From CAYWNA01 sp964459305 (GTDB taxonomy: Bacteria; Planctomycetota; Planctomycetia; Pirellulales; Pirellulaceae): a stretch of DNA of 58,407 nucleotides. This document shows positions 17,984-25,663 of this stretch, one piece after another. The stretch covers positions 1 to 58,407 of the forward strand of contig CAYWNA010000063.1 of assembly GCA_964459305.1 (NCBI GenBank). Reading direction: 5' to 3'. How positions within the stretch are numbered: the first letter of the stretch is position 1; the number at the start of each line of letters is the position of its first letter. The translations under genes were made by a program, and so were the position numbers. Below the pieces are notes generated by a model that worked only from the letters and a program-made list of their open reading frames with translations, was not told where the DNA came from and did no database searches.

Positions 17984-18919
17984 CTACTCACTTTCGCTTA
18001 CGAAAACATAGGGACGGAACTTTTCCAGCGTCTTTGGGCCAATGCCTTGGATCTTCTCTAACTGGTCCACACTCTTGTACGGGCGCCCTGCGACGATCCG
18101 TTCGGCCAACACCGGTCCGATGCCTTTGATGGTTTGGAGTTCTTCGATATTCGCCGTATTCAGGTCGATCGGCTTCTGCGGCCCCTGTCCGCCGCCGGCT
18201 TCTTGCCACAACTGCTTCAATTCCGCGTCTTCTTTGCGTTGGGTGGCCCGCAGTTCTGCGATCCGGTCGGGATCGCTCACCGCCCAAATGCCCAACCGTT
18301 TCAGCATGGCTGCTGACTCAAGATCCTTGAGTCGCTCGTACATTTCTTCCCGCAAAACGCCGTCTGGTGTTTTCCTGCCAACGCCATGGTTGCGCGCCAG
18401 GCCGTTTATCACGAGGAGAGCCGCCAGATCCTCACCGCGGGACGTGATGACAAGAGCATAAACTCGGGTGCGCGATGATCTGCCGCCCGCAGTCGCATAC
18501 GCCGTGTGGACTGCGAACGGCTCGGCCAACGCTTGCTGGACAAACTCCTTTGCCTTCTTGCCGAACTGAACCGTCTTTGACGCGTCGGTTAACCCGAAAT
18601 AACGCGTTTGCTCTCGCACCCGCTGCGCATCGCTTGGTGAGGCAATTGACGATTCCGGACAGTCGATGAAATAGAGCCTGACGTGGTTCTTGGTTTCGCC
18701 GGCATCGACCAGAAAGCTGTCGCCGTCGTTCACGGGGTCTTTGACCAGGCGGGCGTTGGCCATGTGCACCCATTCCGACGCCCAGACGGAAGCGGCGCTG
18801 GCCCACCCGGTGACGACGAAAACGAAACACAGGATCGCACTCAGATACGGCCGAACTATATGGAAGCTTCGCCCGTGGATAAAATTGTCCAGCGCGGCAA
18901 CGGCAACATAGGTGAGCAT
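17984..18919 (-). CDS. Thermonuclease-like (SNase) protein with ComEA-type HhH domain
   Basis: 311 aa. An N-terminal hydrophobic segment (about residues 25-48) implies export or anchoring. The SNase OB-fold follows, with DGDSFLV, VRLYFIDCPE, and the later SRTRVYALV and ARNHGVG stretches. The C-terminal ~65 residues are a ComEA-like double helix-hairpin-helix: IDLNTANIEELQTIKGIGPV and YKSVDQLEKIQGIGPKTLEK, a non-specific DNA-binding module. An exported nuclease joined to a DNA-binding domain suggests uptake or degradation of external DNA; that role is inference. The key Arg/Glu residues of the SNase site were not all matched, so activity is likely but not certain. Confidence 0.88.
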   Translation of the reverse strand: MLTYVAVAALDNFIHGRSFHIVRPYLSAILCFVFVVTGWASAASVWASEWVHMANARLVKDPVNDGDSFLVDAGETKNHVRLYFIDCPESSIASPSDAQRVREQTRYFGLTDASKTVQFGKKAKEFVQQALAEPFAVHTAYATAGGRSSRTRVYALVITSRGEDLAALLVINGLARNHGVGRKTPDGVLREEMYERLKDLESAAMLKRLGIWAVSDPDRIAELRATQRKEDAELKQLWQEAGGGQGPQKPIDLNTANIEELQTIKGIGPVLAERIVAGRPYKSVDQLEKIQGIGPKTLEKFRPYVFVSESE

Positions 18920-19275
18920 AGGACAGTCGGCAGGTTCAGGGTTGGTCAGTTCGGATGGCTATCCTCGCGCTTGACGCGGCCCAACTGTCATCGTAGCCTC
19001 GACCGGCACAAGATTCAACGTTGCCAGTAGGTCGTCCCCCGCCTTGCCCGCGCGGGTCATTCTTGCGTTAGTTCGTGGCTTTTCGAGACCCTCGCGACGG
19101 ATGACGGGAAGCCACCCATCACAACACAGGCTAGGTTTCCGAAAAAAATGCTACTCTTGCATAGGATCAGACCGATATCCCTGACGCTAGACCAACCCGT
19201 AGCCTCCTGCGTACAATGAAGCGGCGTCCCGCGCAGTGTGGGACTCAGCCTTATTCGAAGCGAAGGGCCAATCGT
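18920..19275. other. Divergent intergenic region
   Basis: Separates the SNase-HhH gene and the HEAT-like gene. I see no gene, repeat-family member or hairpin worth calling; it should contain the two promoters. Confidence 0.4.
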
Positions 19276-20430
19276 ATGAGAATACTCGCTGCTATTGTCT
19301 GCGTCGCGTTGTCAGCACAGTCGGATCTGATTGCCGCGTCGCAGACAGATGAATCGGCCACGGCCGGGGATCAGGGCATCTACGTTCGCGCCGTTGCGCT
19401 CGTACAGCAATTGGGTAACGAGTATTTTGCGACACGCGAGCGAGCGACATCGGAGTTGATCAAGATGGGCCGGCCGGGCAAGAAAGCCCTCGAGGAAGGC
19501 CGCGGCCATGCGGATCGCGAAATCCGATATCGTTGCGAACGGATCCTCAGCATCGTCGAGCAGTTGGATTTTCAGCGTCGGCTGGCGAGTTTCGCCGCGG
19601 GTCGCGGCAGTGGCCAGTACGATTTGCCGGGCTGGACTCGCTTTCGCAGCCTTTTCGGTGATGACAGCTATTCTCGCAAACTGTTCGTCCAGATGCAGAA
19701 GGCGGAAGCGGAACTCATGAAAGCCGTGGAAGACGGCCCCGAGGGCGTGGGGAAAACCGTCGACATGCGATGTCTTGAGTTGCAGCAATCGCAGCGCGTC
19801 TCGCGCCAGTCGATATCGCTCGGCAGTATTGTGTCGCTGTTGTTTGCCGCGGGCGACGAGAACGTTCACGTGAATCTTCAGTCCGAATCGATCCTGTGCA
19901 GTCTCTGTTATCAGTCGGAACTGAACGACGCGATGTATGACTCGTCGAAGAAGAAGTTCGTGGAAAAAATGCTAGGGGCGTGGATCAAACGCGGCGATGG
20001 TTGGACAGCGTACCAGAGTCTTTCCCTGGCGATGCAATACGATTTGAAGGAAGGGCTGGTACCGGCGGTCAAGGCCTTGAAGAACCCGGGCAGTCAGCCC
20101 TACGTTCGCCAAAACGCCGTCTTGGCGATCGCCAAGTTGGGCAATGACAGCCACATCAAGCTCTTGGAATCGGTGCTGGATGACAAATCACGCTGCGCCA
20201 CCCAACGGGTCAAAGATGTTACCTACCAAACGCAGATCCGCGACGTGACGCTGGCCGTGGTGCTAATCATTAGAAAACAGGATCCAAAGGAATTTGGCTT
20301 CGGCCGAATTCAACTGGACCCCGTGAATGTTCTCGTCCCCAGCACGGTCGGCTTCGAGAATGACGAAAAACGCAACAAGGTTATCGCCAAGTGGAAGGAA
20401 TTCAAGGCCAATGAAAAGAAGGCTGGATGA
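19276..20430 (+). CDS. Secreted HEAT-like repeat protein
   Basis: 384 aa from the ATG at 19276; a longer frame starts at 19216 but MRILAAIVCVALSAQSDLIAA is a good signal peptide. Residues ~35-90 carry the planctomycete motif of the type QQLGNEYFATRERATSELIKMG followed by REIRYRCERIL, an alpha-solenoid (HEAT/armadillo-like) unit. A further repeat-like stretch lies at about 270-310 (ALKNPGSQPYVRQNAVLAIAKLG). Likely an exported protein-interaction scaffold; no enzymatic motif is seen. Its end overlaps the next gene by 20 nt. Confidence 0.75.
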   Translation: MRILAAIVCVALSAQSDLIAASQTDESATAGDQGIYVRAVALVQQLGNEYFATRERATSELIKMGRPGKKALEEGRGHADREIRYRCERILSIVEQLDFQRRLASFAAGRGSGQYDLPGWTRFRSLFGDDSYSRKLFVQMQKAEAELMKAVEDGPEGVGKTVDMRCLELQQSQRVSRQSISLGSIVSLLFAAGDENVHVNLQSESILCSLCYQSELNDAMYDSSKKKFVEKMLGAWIKRGDGWTAYQSLSLAMQYDLKEGLVPAVKALKNPGSQPYVRQNAVLAIAKLGNDSHIKLLESVLDDKSRCATQRVKDVTYQTQIRDVTLAVVLIIRKQDPKEFGFGRIQLDPVNVLVPSTVGFENDEKRNKVIAKWKEFKANEKKAG

Positions 20431-21235
20431 GTCGTTCTTCCGAGTTCGCGGTATCGGTTGGCTCGCGTCGCTCCTGCTGCTGGTCGTCACTAGCCTCCTG
20501 GAATGCCATGTGGCGAGAGCCGCAAACGATCGCGATCGGTTCGAGGCCCGTGTCTATCAGGGCGACGATGATGATAGGTTGCTTTACCGCCTGCTAAAGC
20601 CCATGGGCTACGATCCGCAAAAGAAATATCCCCTCGTTCTGTTCTTTCACGGCGCTGGCGAACGAGGCGACGATAATCGCAGGCAACTGGTCCATGGAAT
20701 GAACGAGTTCGCCGGCGACCAGATGATGAAGAAATATCCGTGCTTCGTCGCGGCGCCCCAGTGTCCGCAGGGCGCCCAATGGGTCGACACGCCTTGGACG
20801 GCCGACGCGCACGCGATGCCCGACGAGCCGACCGCGCCGATGCGCATGTCATTGGAGCTGTTGTCGGCCCTGGAGACGGAGTTTTCTATCGATCCCAGTC
20901 GCATCTACGTTACAGGATTGTCCATGGGCGGTTTTGGCGTCTGGGACGCCCTGCAGCGGCATCCGAACCGTTTTGCTGCAGCGGTTCCTGTGTGCGGCGG
21001 CGCGGATCTCGCCAAAGCACAGAGTATCGCCCATATCCCCGTGTGGGTGTTTCACGGCGACAGCGACGGCGTGGTCAAGACGAAACGCTCCCGCGACATG
21101 GTCGATGCAATCAAGCAGGCCGGCGGCTCGCCCCGCTACACCGAATATCCGAACACGGGACACAACGCATGGAGCGCGACGTACAGCAATCAGGAAGTGT
21201 ACGATTGGCTTTTTGCACAGCGAAGAGTAGAATAG
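20411..21235 (+). CDS. Secreted alpha/beta-hydrolase (esterase / phospholipase-carboxylesterase type)
   Basis: 274 aa from the ATG at 20411, inside the end of the previous gene (20-nt overlap), which implies coupling. After a charged start there is a signal/anchor segment (WLASLLLLVVTSLLECHVARA). The hydrolase core has the oxyanion region LVLFFHGAGERGDDN, the nucleophile elbow GLSMGG (Ser), VFHGDSDGVV (acid) and NTGHNAW (His). This is the pattern of planctomycete prolyl-oligopeptidase-like/PHB-depolymerase-like esterases. Substrate unknown. Confidence 0.9.
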   Translation: MKRRLDESFFRVRGIGWLASLLLLVVTSLLECHVARAANDRDRFEARVYQGDDDDRLLYRLLKPMGYDPQKKYPLVLFFHGAGERGDDNRRQLVHGMNEFAGDQMMKKYPCFVAAPQCPQGAQWVDTPWTADAHAMPDEPTAPMRMSLELLSALETEFSIDPSRIYVTGLSMGGFGVWDALQRHPNRFAAAVPVCGGADLAKAQSIAHIPVWVFHGDSDGVVKTKRSRDMVDAIKQAGGSPRYTEYPNTGHNAWSATYSNQEVYDWLFAQRRVE

Positions 21236-21240
21236 TCAAT

Positions 21241-21375
21241 CACCAAGTCCAAATGTCCGATGCGAAACCTGTGATCGCGGTTGGCAAGTCAGGGTGATGC
21301 TCGGATTGGCGAAACCCGTCGAGACGGTTGTCAGGTGTTTTGGCTGGTCATTGGGACTTGGACATTCGTCATTTC
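21241..21375. repeat. Dispersed inverted repeat
   Basis: CCAAGTCCAAATGTCC near 21243 faces GGGACTTGGACATTCG near 21353 on the opposite strand. Both are made of the same AAGTCC and AATGTCC sub-units, a common dispersed repeat. It occupies most of the gap between the esterase and the NTase-HD gene. Confidence 0.5.
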
Positions 21376-21422
21376 CCCCCTCGATGCCCCGCGCCGATTC
21401 CTTGGGCATACGGCGCTGATTG

Positions 21423-22529
21423 ATGAGCACTTCTAAGTTGCGGCGGCAGATCGCCTGGGAGGCGGGCCGCTTGATGTACAGCCGACAGGAGTCGGAGTAC
21501 TACCGGGCAAAAATGAAAGCCGCCCGACACATATGTAAAGGCTGGGTCAAGCCTGCCGACTTGCCCAGCAACGCAGAGATTCGCGATGAGATTCAGGCCT
21601 TGGCTCGGTTGCACGAAGGAGACCGGCGCACCGAGAATCTGCGAGCAATGCGGTTGGAGGCATTGCGATTGATGCGCGTCCTGCGCAAGTTCCGCCCGCG
21701 ATTGATCGGCAGCGTTCTGACCGGGCACATTCGCCGAGGTTCGGACATCGATCTGCACGTGTTCTCGGACAGCATTGATGCCGTCACGTTGACGCTGGAT
21801 GATGAAGCTGTCGTTTATGACGTGGAGAGAAAACGTGTTCGGAAAGACGGCGAAGAGCGGGTGTTTACGCACGTTCACGTCAAGGATCGTTACCCGTTCG
21901 AACTAACGGTCTACGCCTCCAATTTGGCTCACCATGTCTCCAAGAGTTCGGTCACCGGCAAAGCGATGGAGCGGGCTAGTATTGTGGAATTGGAGCAGCT
22001 CTTGGCCCGCGAGTACCCAGACATGGCATTGGAGGACGAAGTGGCAGCGGTCGAGCAACAGGTGGACCGGTTCCAGGTCTACGAGGCCCTGCTGCTACCG
22101 TTGGAAAATGTCAAAGAAAGCCCCAAGTACCATCCGGAAGGTGATGTGCTGTACCACAGCCTGCAGGTGTTCGACTTGGCCCGCGACAAACTGCCGTATG
22201 ACGAGGAGTTCTTGTTGGCGGCGCTGCTGCACGACGTTGGAAAGGCAATCGACAAGGCCGACCATACCGCCGCGGCATTGGAGGCATTGGACGGTTTCAT
22301 CACCGAACGCATCGGGTGGCTCATCCAGAACCACATGGCGGCTCAGGACGTGTTAAGCGGCACGATCGGCGTCCGGGCCAAACGGCGACTCAAGCAAAAC
22401 GAGAGCTACGAAGAGCTGCTGCACCTCGCACGTTGCGACCGCAACGGCCGGCAATGCGGCGTAGAAGTGCCGGAACTGGAAGAGGCACTGGACTACATCC
22501 GCGATTTGTCGCTGACGTTTGGGGAGTGA
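21423..22529 (+). CDS. Nucleotidyltransferase-HD domain protein
   Basis: 368 aa from the ATG at 21423. Residues ~98-125 hold a polymerase-beta-type nucleotidyltransferase motif: GSVLTGHIRRGSDIDLHVF. Residues ~245-285 hold an HD phosphohydrolase motif: YHSLQVFDLA and LLAALLHDVGKAIDKADH, with a later NHM. Combining both domains recalls CCA-adding or GlnD-like enzymes, but the tRNA-binding and ACT regions are not seen. It may act on a nucleotide or phosphosugar. It converges with the small NTase module downstream and overlaps its last gene by 37 nt at the 3' ends. Confidence 0.8.
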   Translation: MSTSKLRRQIAWEAGRLMYSRQESEYYRAKMKAARHICKGWVKPADLPSNAEIRDEIQALARLHEGDRRTENLRAMRLEALRLMRVLRKFRPRLIGSVLTGHIRRGSDIDLHVFSDSIDAVTLTLDDEAVVYDVERKRVRKDGEERVFTHVHVKDRYPFELTVYASNLAHHVSKSSVTGKAMERASIVELEQLLAREYPDMALEDEVAAVEQQVDRFQVYEALLLPLENVKESPKYHPEGDVLYHSLQVFDLARDKLPYDEEFLLAALLHDVGKAIDKADHTAAALEALDGFITERIGWLIQNHMAAQDVLSGTIGVRAKRRLKQNESYEELLHLARCDRNGRQCGVEVPELEEALDYIRDLSLTFGE

Positions 22530-22696
22530 TCGTCCTTCCGGCTCGTGGGCGACTGCTCGACCGGGCCAACATACTTGGCACGCATGATCGACATGCCCAG
22601 TTTGTACAGCTGTGCCAAGTCTCGCAGCCGGCGGTCGATGGCAGAGGGCGACATATCGCATTCGCTGGTCCGACGGAGTTTCTTAAGTCTGTTCAT
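22493..22696 (-). CDS. Small helical partner of NTase (putative)
   Basis: 67 aa starting 14 nt inside the end of the NTase gene, on the same strand, so probably translated with it. The DMSPSAIDRRLRDLAQLYKLGMSI stretch is a helical pattern of the small proteins seen beside MNT/AbiEii-like nucleotidyltransferases. No other motif. Its 3' end overlaps the NTase-HD gene on the other strand by 37 nt. A toxin-antitoxin-like role is a guess. Confidence 0.5.
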   Translation of the reverse strand: MNRLKKLRRTSECDMSPSAIDRRLRDLAQLYKLGMSIMRAKYVGPVEQSPTSRKDDHSPNVSDKSRM

Positions 22697-23135
22697 CGAT
22701 GAATCCCAGTTTCTCCAGGTCCAGCAGATCTTGGCGGCGTCCCGACATCTGTTTCATCCTGGCGAGCCCCTCTGCGGAAACAACGCGGAGCTTTCGTCCT
22801 TCCCAATCGAAAACGGCTTGGCTGTCCCAGACCTCCTGCAAAGCGGGGCTGACGGCCAATAGGTCGACGGACAAGGTATCGGTTCCCACGATCTTTGAGG
22901 TGCGATGTAGATCGAGGTCCTCAAACGGTATTCTTCCCGACCGTTCAGAGAAACCAATCTCCTCCAGCAGATCCATGGCTCGCTCGACATCGTCTTGGCG
23001 AGCCAATAGGTCAATGTCCTTCGTAAACCGCGGGTATCCGTGGAAAGCCACAGCAACGCCGCCGCAGATTGCATAGTCGAGCTTCCCCGCTTCGAAGCGG
23101 TCAACGATCTTCGTCAGTTCGTCGTATAGGTCCAT
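22683..23135 (-). CDS. AbiEii/MNT-type nucleotidyltransferase
   Basis: 150 aa from the ATG at 23135; a TTG at 23159 is an alternative. Near residues 23-45, YAICGGVAVAFHGYPRFTKDIDLL combines the GG, HG and DxD motifs of minimal nucleotidyltransferases. RKLRVVSAEGLARMKQMSGRRQDLLDL near the C-terminus is the closing motif of this family (related to AbiEii-like toxins and DUF6036 proteins). Such proteins often occur as two-gene modules with a small partner; the 67-aa gene overlapping its end fits that. Function not known. Confidence 0.85.
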   Translation of the reverse strand: MDLYDELTKIVDRFEAGKLDYAICGGVAVAFHGYPRFTKDIDLLARQDDVERAMDLLEEIGFSERSGRIPFEDLDLHRTSKIVGTDTLSVDLLAVSPALQEVWDSQAVFDWEGRKLRVVSAEGLARMKQMSGRRQDLLDLEKLGFIDEQT

Positions 23136-23439
23136 TGTCTCTACCCGCCAGCGTCTCAATCACCCGCCGAAAAGCCGTGACTGGATTATCGCGTCTAGCG
23201 CACCAAAGACGCACCCACGCGCCGTTTGCGAGGTCCGCCTTCGTGCAGATTCAAGGGTGAGTCGTCGACCTTGCTACGTATCGTACTGAAAACTGAGTGT
23301 TGAGAACAGCGGGCCGAACGAGTTGCCCGCGCTAGCGGCACCTACCCAGAAATCTAGGAGGGCTGGTCGAATTCGAGCGGCAATCGAAGCGAGCGGTCAG
23401 AGAATCGATCCACGCCTGTATTCTGTACGCGGACGGAGC

Positions 23440-24297
23440 CTATGATTTCGCCAGCGCTTGCACCACACGTTCCGTGATGGTTTGGATCAGTGCTTCCTGA
23501 TCGGTCGTGGCGTCCGGGCTCTTCGGCTCCGCTTGGCGGGACATCGGCTGCGGCGCTTCGAAGGCTCGGCGTTCGACGCCGGCGTCTTTCCAGCTATCGC
23601 GGAAAATGTCATTCGAGCAAATGTCGCAGTTCTTGTACTGTTCCGTGTTGCGCGGGTCCTCGTAGCCCCAGTCCCGTTTCAAGTCGAGCAGTTCGCGTTC
23701 CTTTTCTTCGGTGAAGTGGCGGACCCGTCCCAATTGCTGAGCCAACAGGAGAATGCGACAGTAAGCGTCCAGGATCTCCGTCCACCAATAAGCACGCTCG
23801 ACGTTCTCGCCGTAACTGACCGTGCCGTGATTGGCCAACAGGATGACGTTCGATTTTTCGACGAACGGAAGAATCGTGTCGGCAAAAGCCTGTCCGCCGG
23901 GCGTTTCATACTTCGCGATTGGTACGTCGCCCAGAAAGACCTCGACTTCGGGTATCGCGCATTGTGGAATCGGCTCGCGGGCCACTGCAAACGCCGTTGC
24001 GTGCGGAGGATGACAGTGGCAGACGCTCTTAATGTCGGAGCGTTGCTTGTAGATTTCCAGGTGCAGCAGCGCCTCGCTGGAACGCTTCTTGCGGCCGGCG
24101 GTTTGCTTGCCCGTCATGTCGATGGTACAGATGTCGTCGGGCTTCAGAAAGCCCTTGCTGTGCAACGTAGGCGTGCAAAGCACTTCGTTCTCGTTGATTC
24201 GTACTGAGATATTGCCGTCGTTCGCAGCCGCGAAGCCCTTATTGTAGATCCGCTGGCCGATCTCACAGATGTCCTGCTTGGTCTTGTAGACGTTCAT
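23440..24297 (-). CDS. BMC class II aldolase (fuculose/rhamnulose-1-phosphate type)
   Basis: 285 aa, last gene of the BMC operon. The zinc site of FucA/RhaD-type aldolases is present: E76 in SSEALLH, H94 and H96 in VCHCHPPHA, and the His of ANHGTVSYG near 157. The family splits L-fuculose-1-phosphate or L-rhamnulose-1-phosphate into dihydroxyacetone phosphate and lactaldehyde. The C-terminus is a linker and then an amphipathic helix (DQEALIQTITERVVQALAKS), an encapsulation peptide that would bring it into the shell. In the PVM-type BMC studied in Planctomyces limnophilus this enzyme starts the pathway. Fuculose and rhamnulose cannot be told apart here. Confidence 0.92.
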   Translation of the reverse strand: MNVYKTKQDICEIGQRIYNKGFAAANDGNISVRINENEVLCTPTLHSKGFLKPDDICTIDMTGKQTAGRKKRSSEALLHLEIYKQRSDIKSVCHCHPPHATAFAVAREPIPQCAIPEVEVFLGDVPIAKYETPGGQAFADTILPFVEKSNVILLANHGTVSYGENVERAYWWTEILDAYCRILLLAQQLGRVRHFTEEKERELLDLKRDWGYEDPRNTEQYKNCDICSNDIFRDSWKDAGVERRAFEAPQPMSRQAEPKSPDATTDQEALIQTITERVVQALAKS

Positions 24298-24311
24298 ATT
24301 TTTCCTCGATC

Positions 24312-24602
24312 CTATGAATCAACCCGAAGGTCAATGTGGTCCAAAATCGCTGCGTTGTATGCATCCACTGGTTTGAAGTCGGGGCGAAACGGGCGAGCTG
24401 CTTCGGGTCCCTCGGTCATCGCAATTCTGTCTCCAATGCCGGCGCCCATCTCGTCCCAAACCACGATTGGTTCGGCAGACGCTCCGGTTGCGCTGGTCAA
24501 ATCGTCCAGCGAATACGGTATGGCCAGCTTCAACCGAGCGCCTTTGAAACTCGGGTGCAAGCGGTTCAGCGTGACCGTTCCAATGATTTCTGCAATTCTC
24601 AT
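24312..24602 (-). CDS. BMC-P shell vertex protein (EutN/CcmL family)
   Basis: 96 aa, starting at MRIAEIIGTVTLNRLHPSFKG, the standard BMC-P beginning (MxIAxVxGxV). It overlaps the RpiB-like gene by 4 nt (ATGA). BMC-P proteins form pentamers that cap the vertices of the icosahedral shell. A longer frame extends upstream but is the shadow of the previous gene. The VDAYNAAILDHIDLR tail is longer than in the other two BMC-P proteins here, so the three are not interchangeable by sequence. Confidence 0.93.
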   Translation of the reverse strand: MRIAEIIGTVTLNRLHPSFKGARLKLAIPYSLDDLTSATGASAEPIVVWDEMGAGIGDRIAMTEGPEAARPFRPDFKPVDAYNAAILDHIDLRVDS

Positions 24603-25312
24603 TTTTCCATCACGGCCTTCAATGTGTCCGGACACTCGTGACTGCCTCTTGCGAACTCGCGGACCATGCTGCGCAACTCGTGCAATCCGAGTGACGCCGG
24701 ATCCACGATCAACAAGTTCGCGCCAATTATCTGCATGGCTTCCTTGACCGATGCCGCGCTGATACCCGCGACGGCTCGTACCGTACTTTCGCGGTTCGCC
24801 AGACAGACGGCCGCGCCCGCCTGGCTGGTGATCAGCACGCCGAATCGTCCTTTCGCGGTGATCGCTTGCGAAAGTTGCCGAACCAGTTCGATCCAACACT
24901 CGCCATCCAAACGATCCACACCGCACGTTTCGACGGAGACGGCTCTCAGCACGGCCGCTGCATCGTACGATCCCGCAGCCATGCCAACCAGCATCCCGCC
25001 CGTGGATGCGTTCGCAGCCTGTGCCTCCTCCGCAAACACCATCCTGACCTTCTTCTTCCGCAATTCGTCGCGTACAGACGGTGTCACCACGGCGCCCTTC
25101 GGCACGACGACTTCCCTGACGCCCCTCAGACGCCCGTCCAGTGACGTCAGCGTGACGACTCGGTCGCCGATGCGAAGTTTGCTCTTGTCTGCCTCCGGTT
25201 CGGATTCCGCCTCGGTCTCTGTTCTGGCCCCGTTTCCTGCGGAACCGTTTGCCTGCATCCGGCGCATCACTTCCCGGACGATTCGTTCAATATCCAGTTG
25301 CGCGCCAGGCAT
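24599..25312 (-). CDS. BMC-associated protein with RpiB-like domain
   Basis: 237 aa. Three parts are visible. Residues 7-20 (DIERIVREVMRRMQ) form an amphipathic helix like an encapsulation peptide, followed by an acidic linker to about 45. Residues 47-95 contain VVVPKGAVVTPSVRDELRKKKVR, a TPxxRDxL pattern seen in several BMC enzymes. Residues 107-222 resemble RpiB/LacAB sugar-phosphate isomerases: GVLITSQAGAAVCLANR followed by AVAGISAASVKEA and GANLLIVDPASLG, matching the RpiB GTGIG-ANK-RA-NANVL frame. The catalytic Cys/Thr of the CGTG motif appears as TSQAG, so isomerase activity is doubtful. It lacks the PduL His motifs; PduL is encoded separately. Function is inference only. Confidence 0.8.
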   Translation of the reverse strand: MPGAQLDIERIVREVMRRMQANGSAGNGARTETEAESEPEADKSKLRIGDRVVTLTSLDGRLRGVREVVVPKGAVVTPSVRDELRKKKVRMVFAEEAQAANASTGGMLVGMAAGSYDAAAVLRAVSVETCGVDRLDGECWIELVRQLSQAITAKGRFGVLITSQAGAAVCLANRESTVRAVAGISAASVKEAMQIIGANLLIVDPASLGLHELRSMVREFARGSHECPDTLKAVMEK

Positions 25313-25328
25313 TATCTATACGCCTCCG

Positions 25329-25402
25329 GAAAAAGGGGACAGATCCAATTTGTCGGTCTGCCAAAGTGTGCATCGCACAAATTGGACTTATCCCCTTTTC
25401 CC
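25329..25402. repeat. Inverted repeat, family E (GGGGACAGATCC type)
   Basis: GAAAAAGGGGACAGATCCAA and AATTTGT face ACAAATTGGACTTATCCCCT and TTTCC around a short loop. The sequence resembles the dispersed GGGGACAGATCC palindromes associated in other bacteria with REP-type transposases. It touches the stop codon of the BMC-P gene at 25403 and lies before the RpiB-like gene. Confidence 0.8.
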
Positions 25403-25660
25403 TCAATCCCTGATTCCTACCACGGTCCATCGCACGGGTGTCGCGTTGGTGCCGAGCAACCTGCGTGCGAAGCGTCCATCACTGGTTATGATCACGGTTT
25501 CGCCCGTACCGGCACCCACGTCGTCCACGGCCAGCAGCGGGTCGCCGTCAGGTGATCGGCCGTCGGCCATATGCGGCTGAACGATCAGCATCTTGCATCC
25601 TCGCAACGACTGGTGCTTCACCGTCGCAGTCGCGGTTCCAATGACTCGTGCCAGTTGCAT
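25403..25660 (-). CDS. BMC-P shell vertex protein (EutN/CcmL family)
   Basis: 85 aa, the shortest of three BMC-P proteins. It starts MQLARVIGTATATVKHQSLRG and has AVDDVGAGTGETVIITSDGRFARR, the family's core. It is 3 nt after the aldehyde dehydrogenase stop, so the two are translated together. It caps pentameric vertices. Confidence 0.95.
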   Translation of the reverse strand: MQLARVIGTATATVKHQSLRGCKMLIVQPHMADGRSPDGDPLLAVDDVGAGTGETVIITSDGRFARRLLGTNATPVRWTVVGIRD

Positions 25661-25663
25661 GCG

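Noticed and set aside
24599..25312. Calling the 237-aa BMC protein PduL
   Set aside because: It lacks the two His motifs of PduL, which are present in the protein at 29683-30411.
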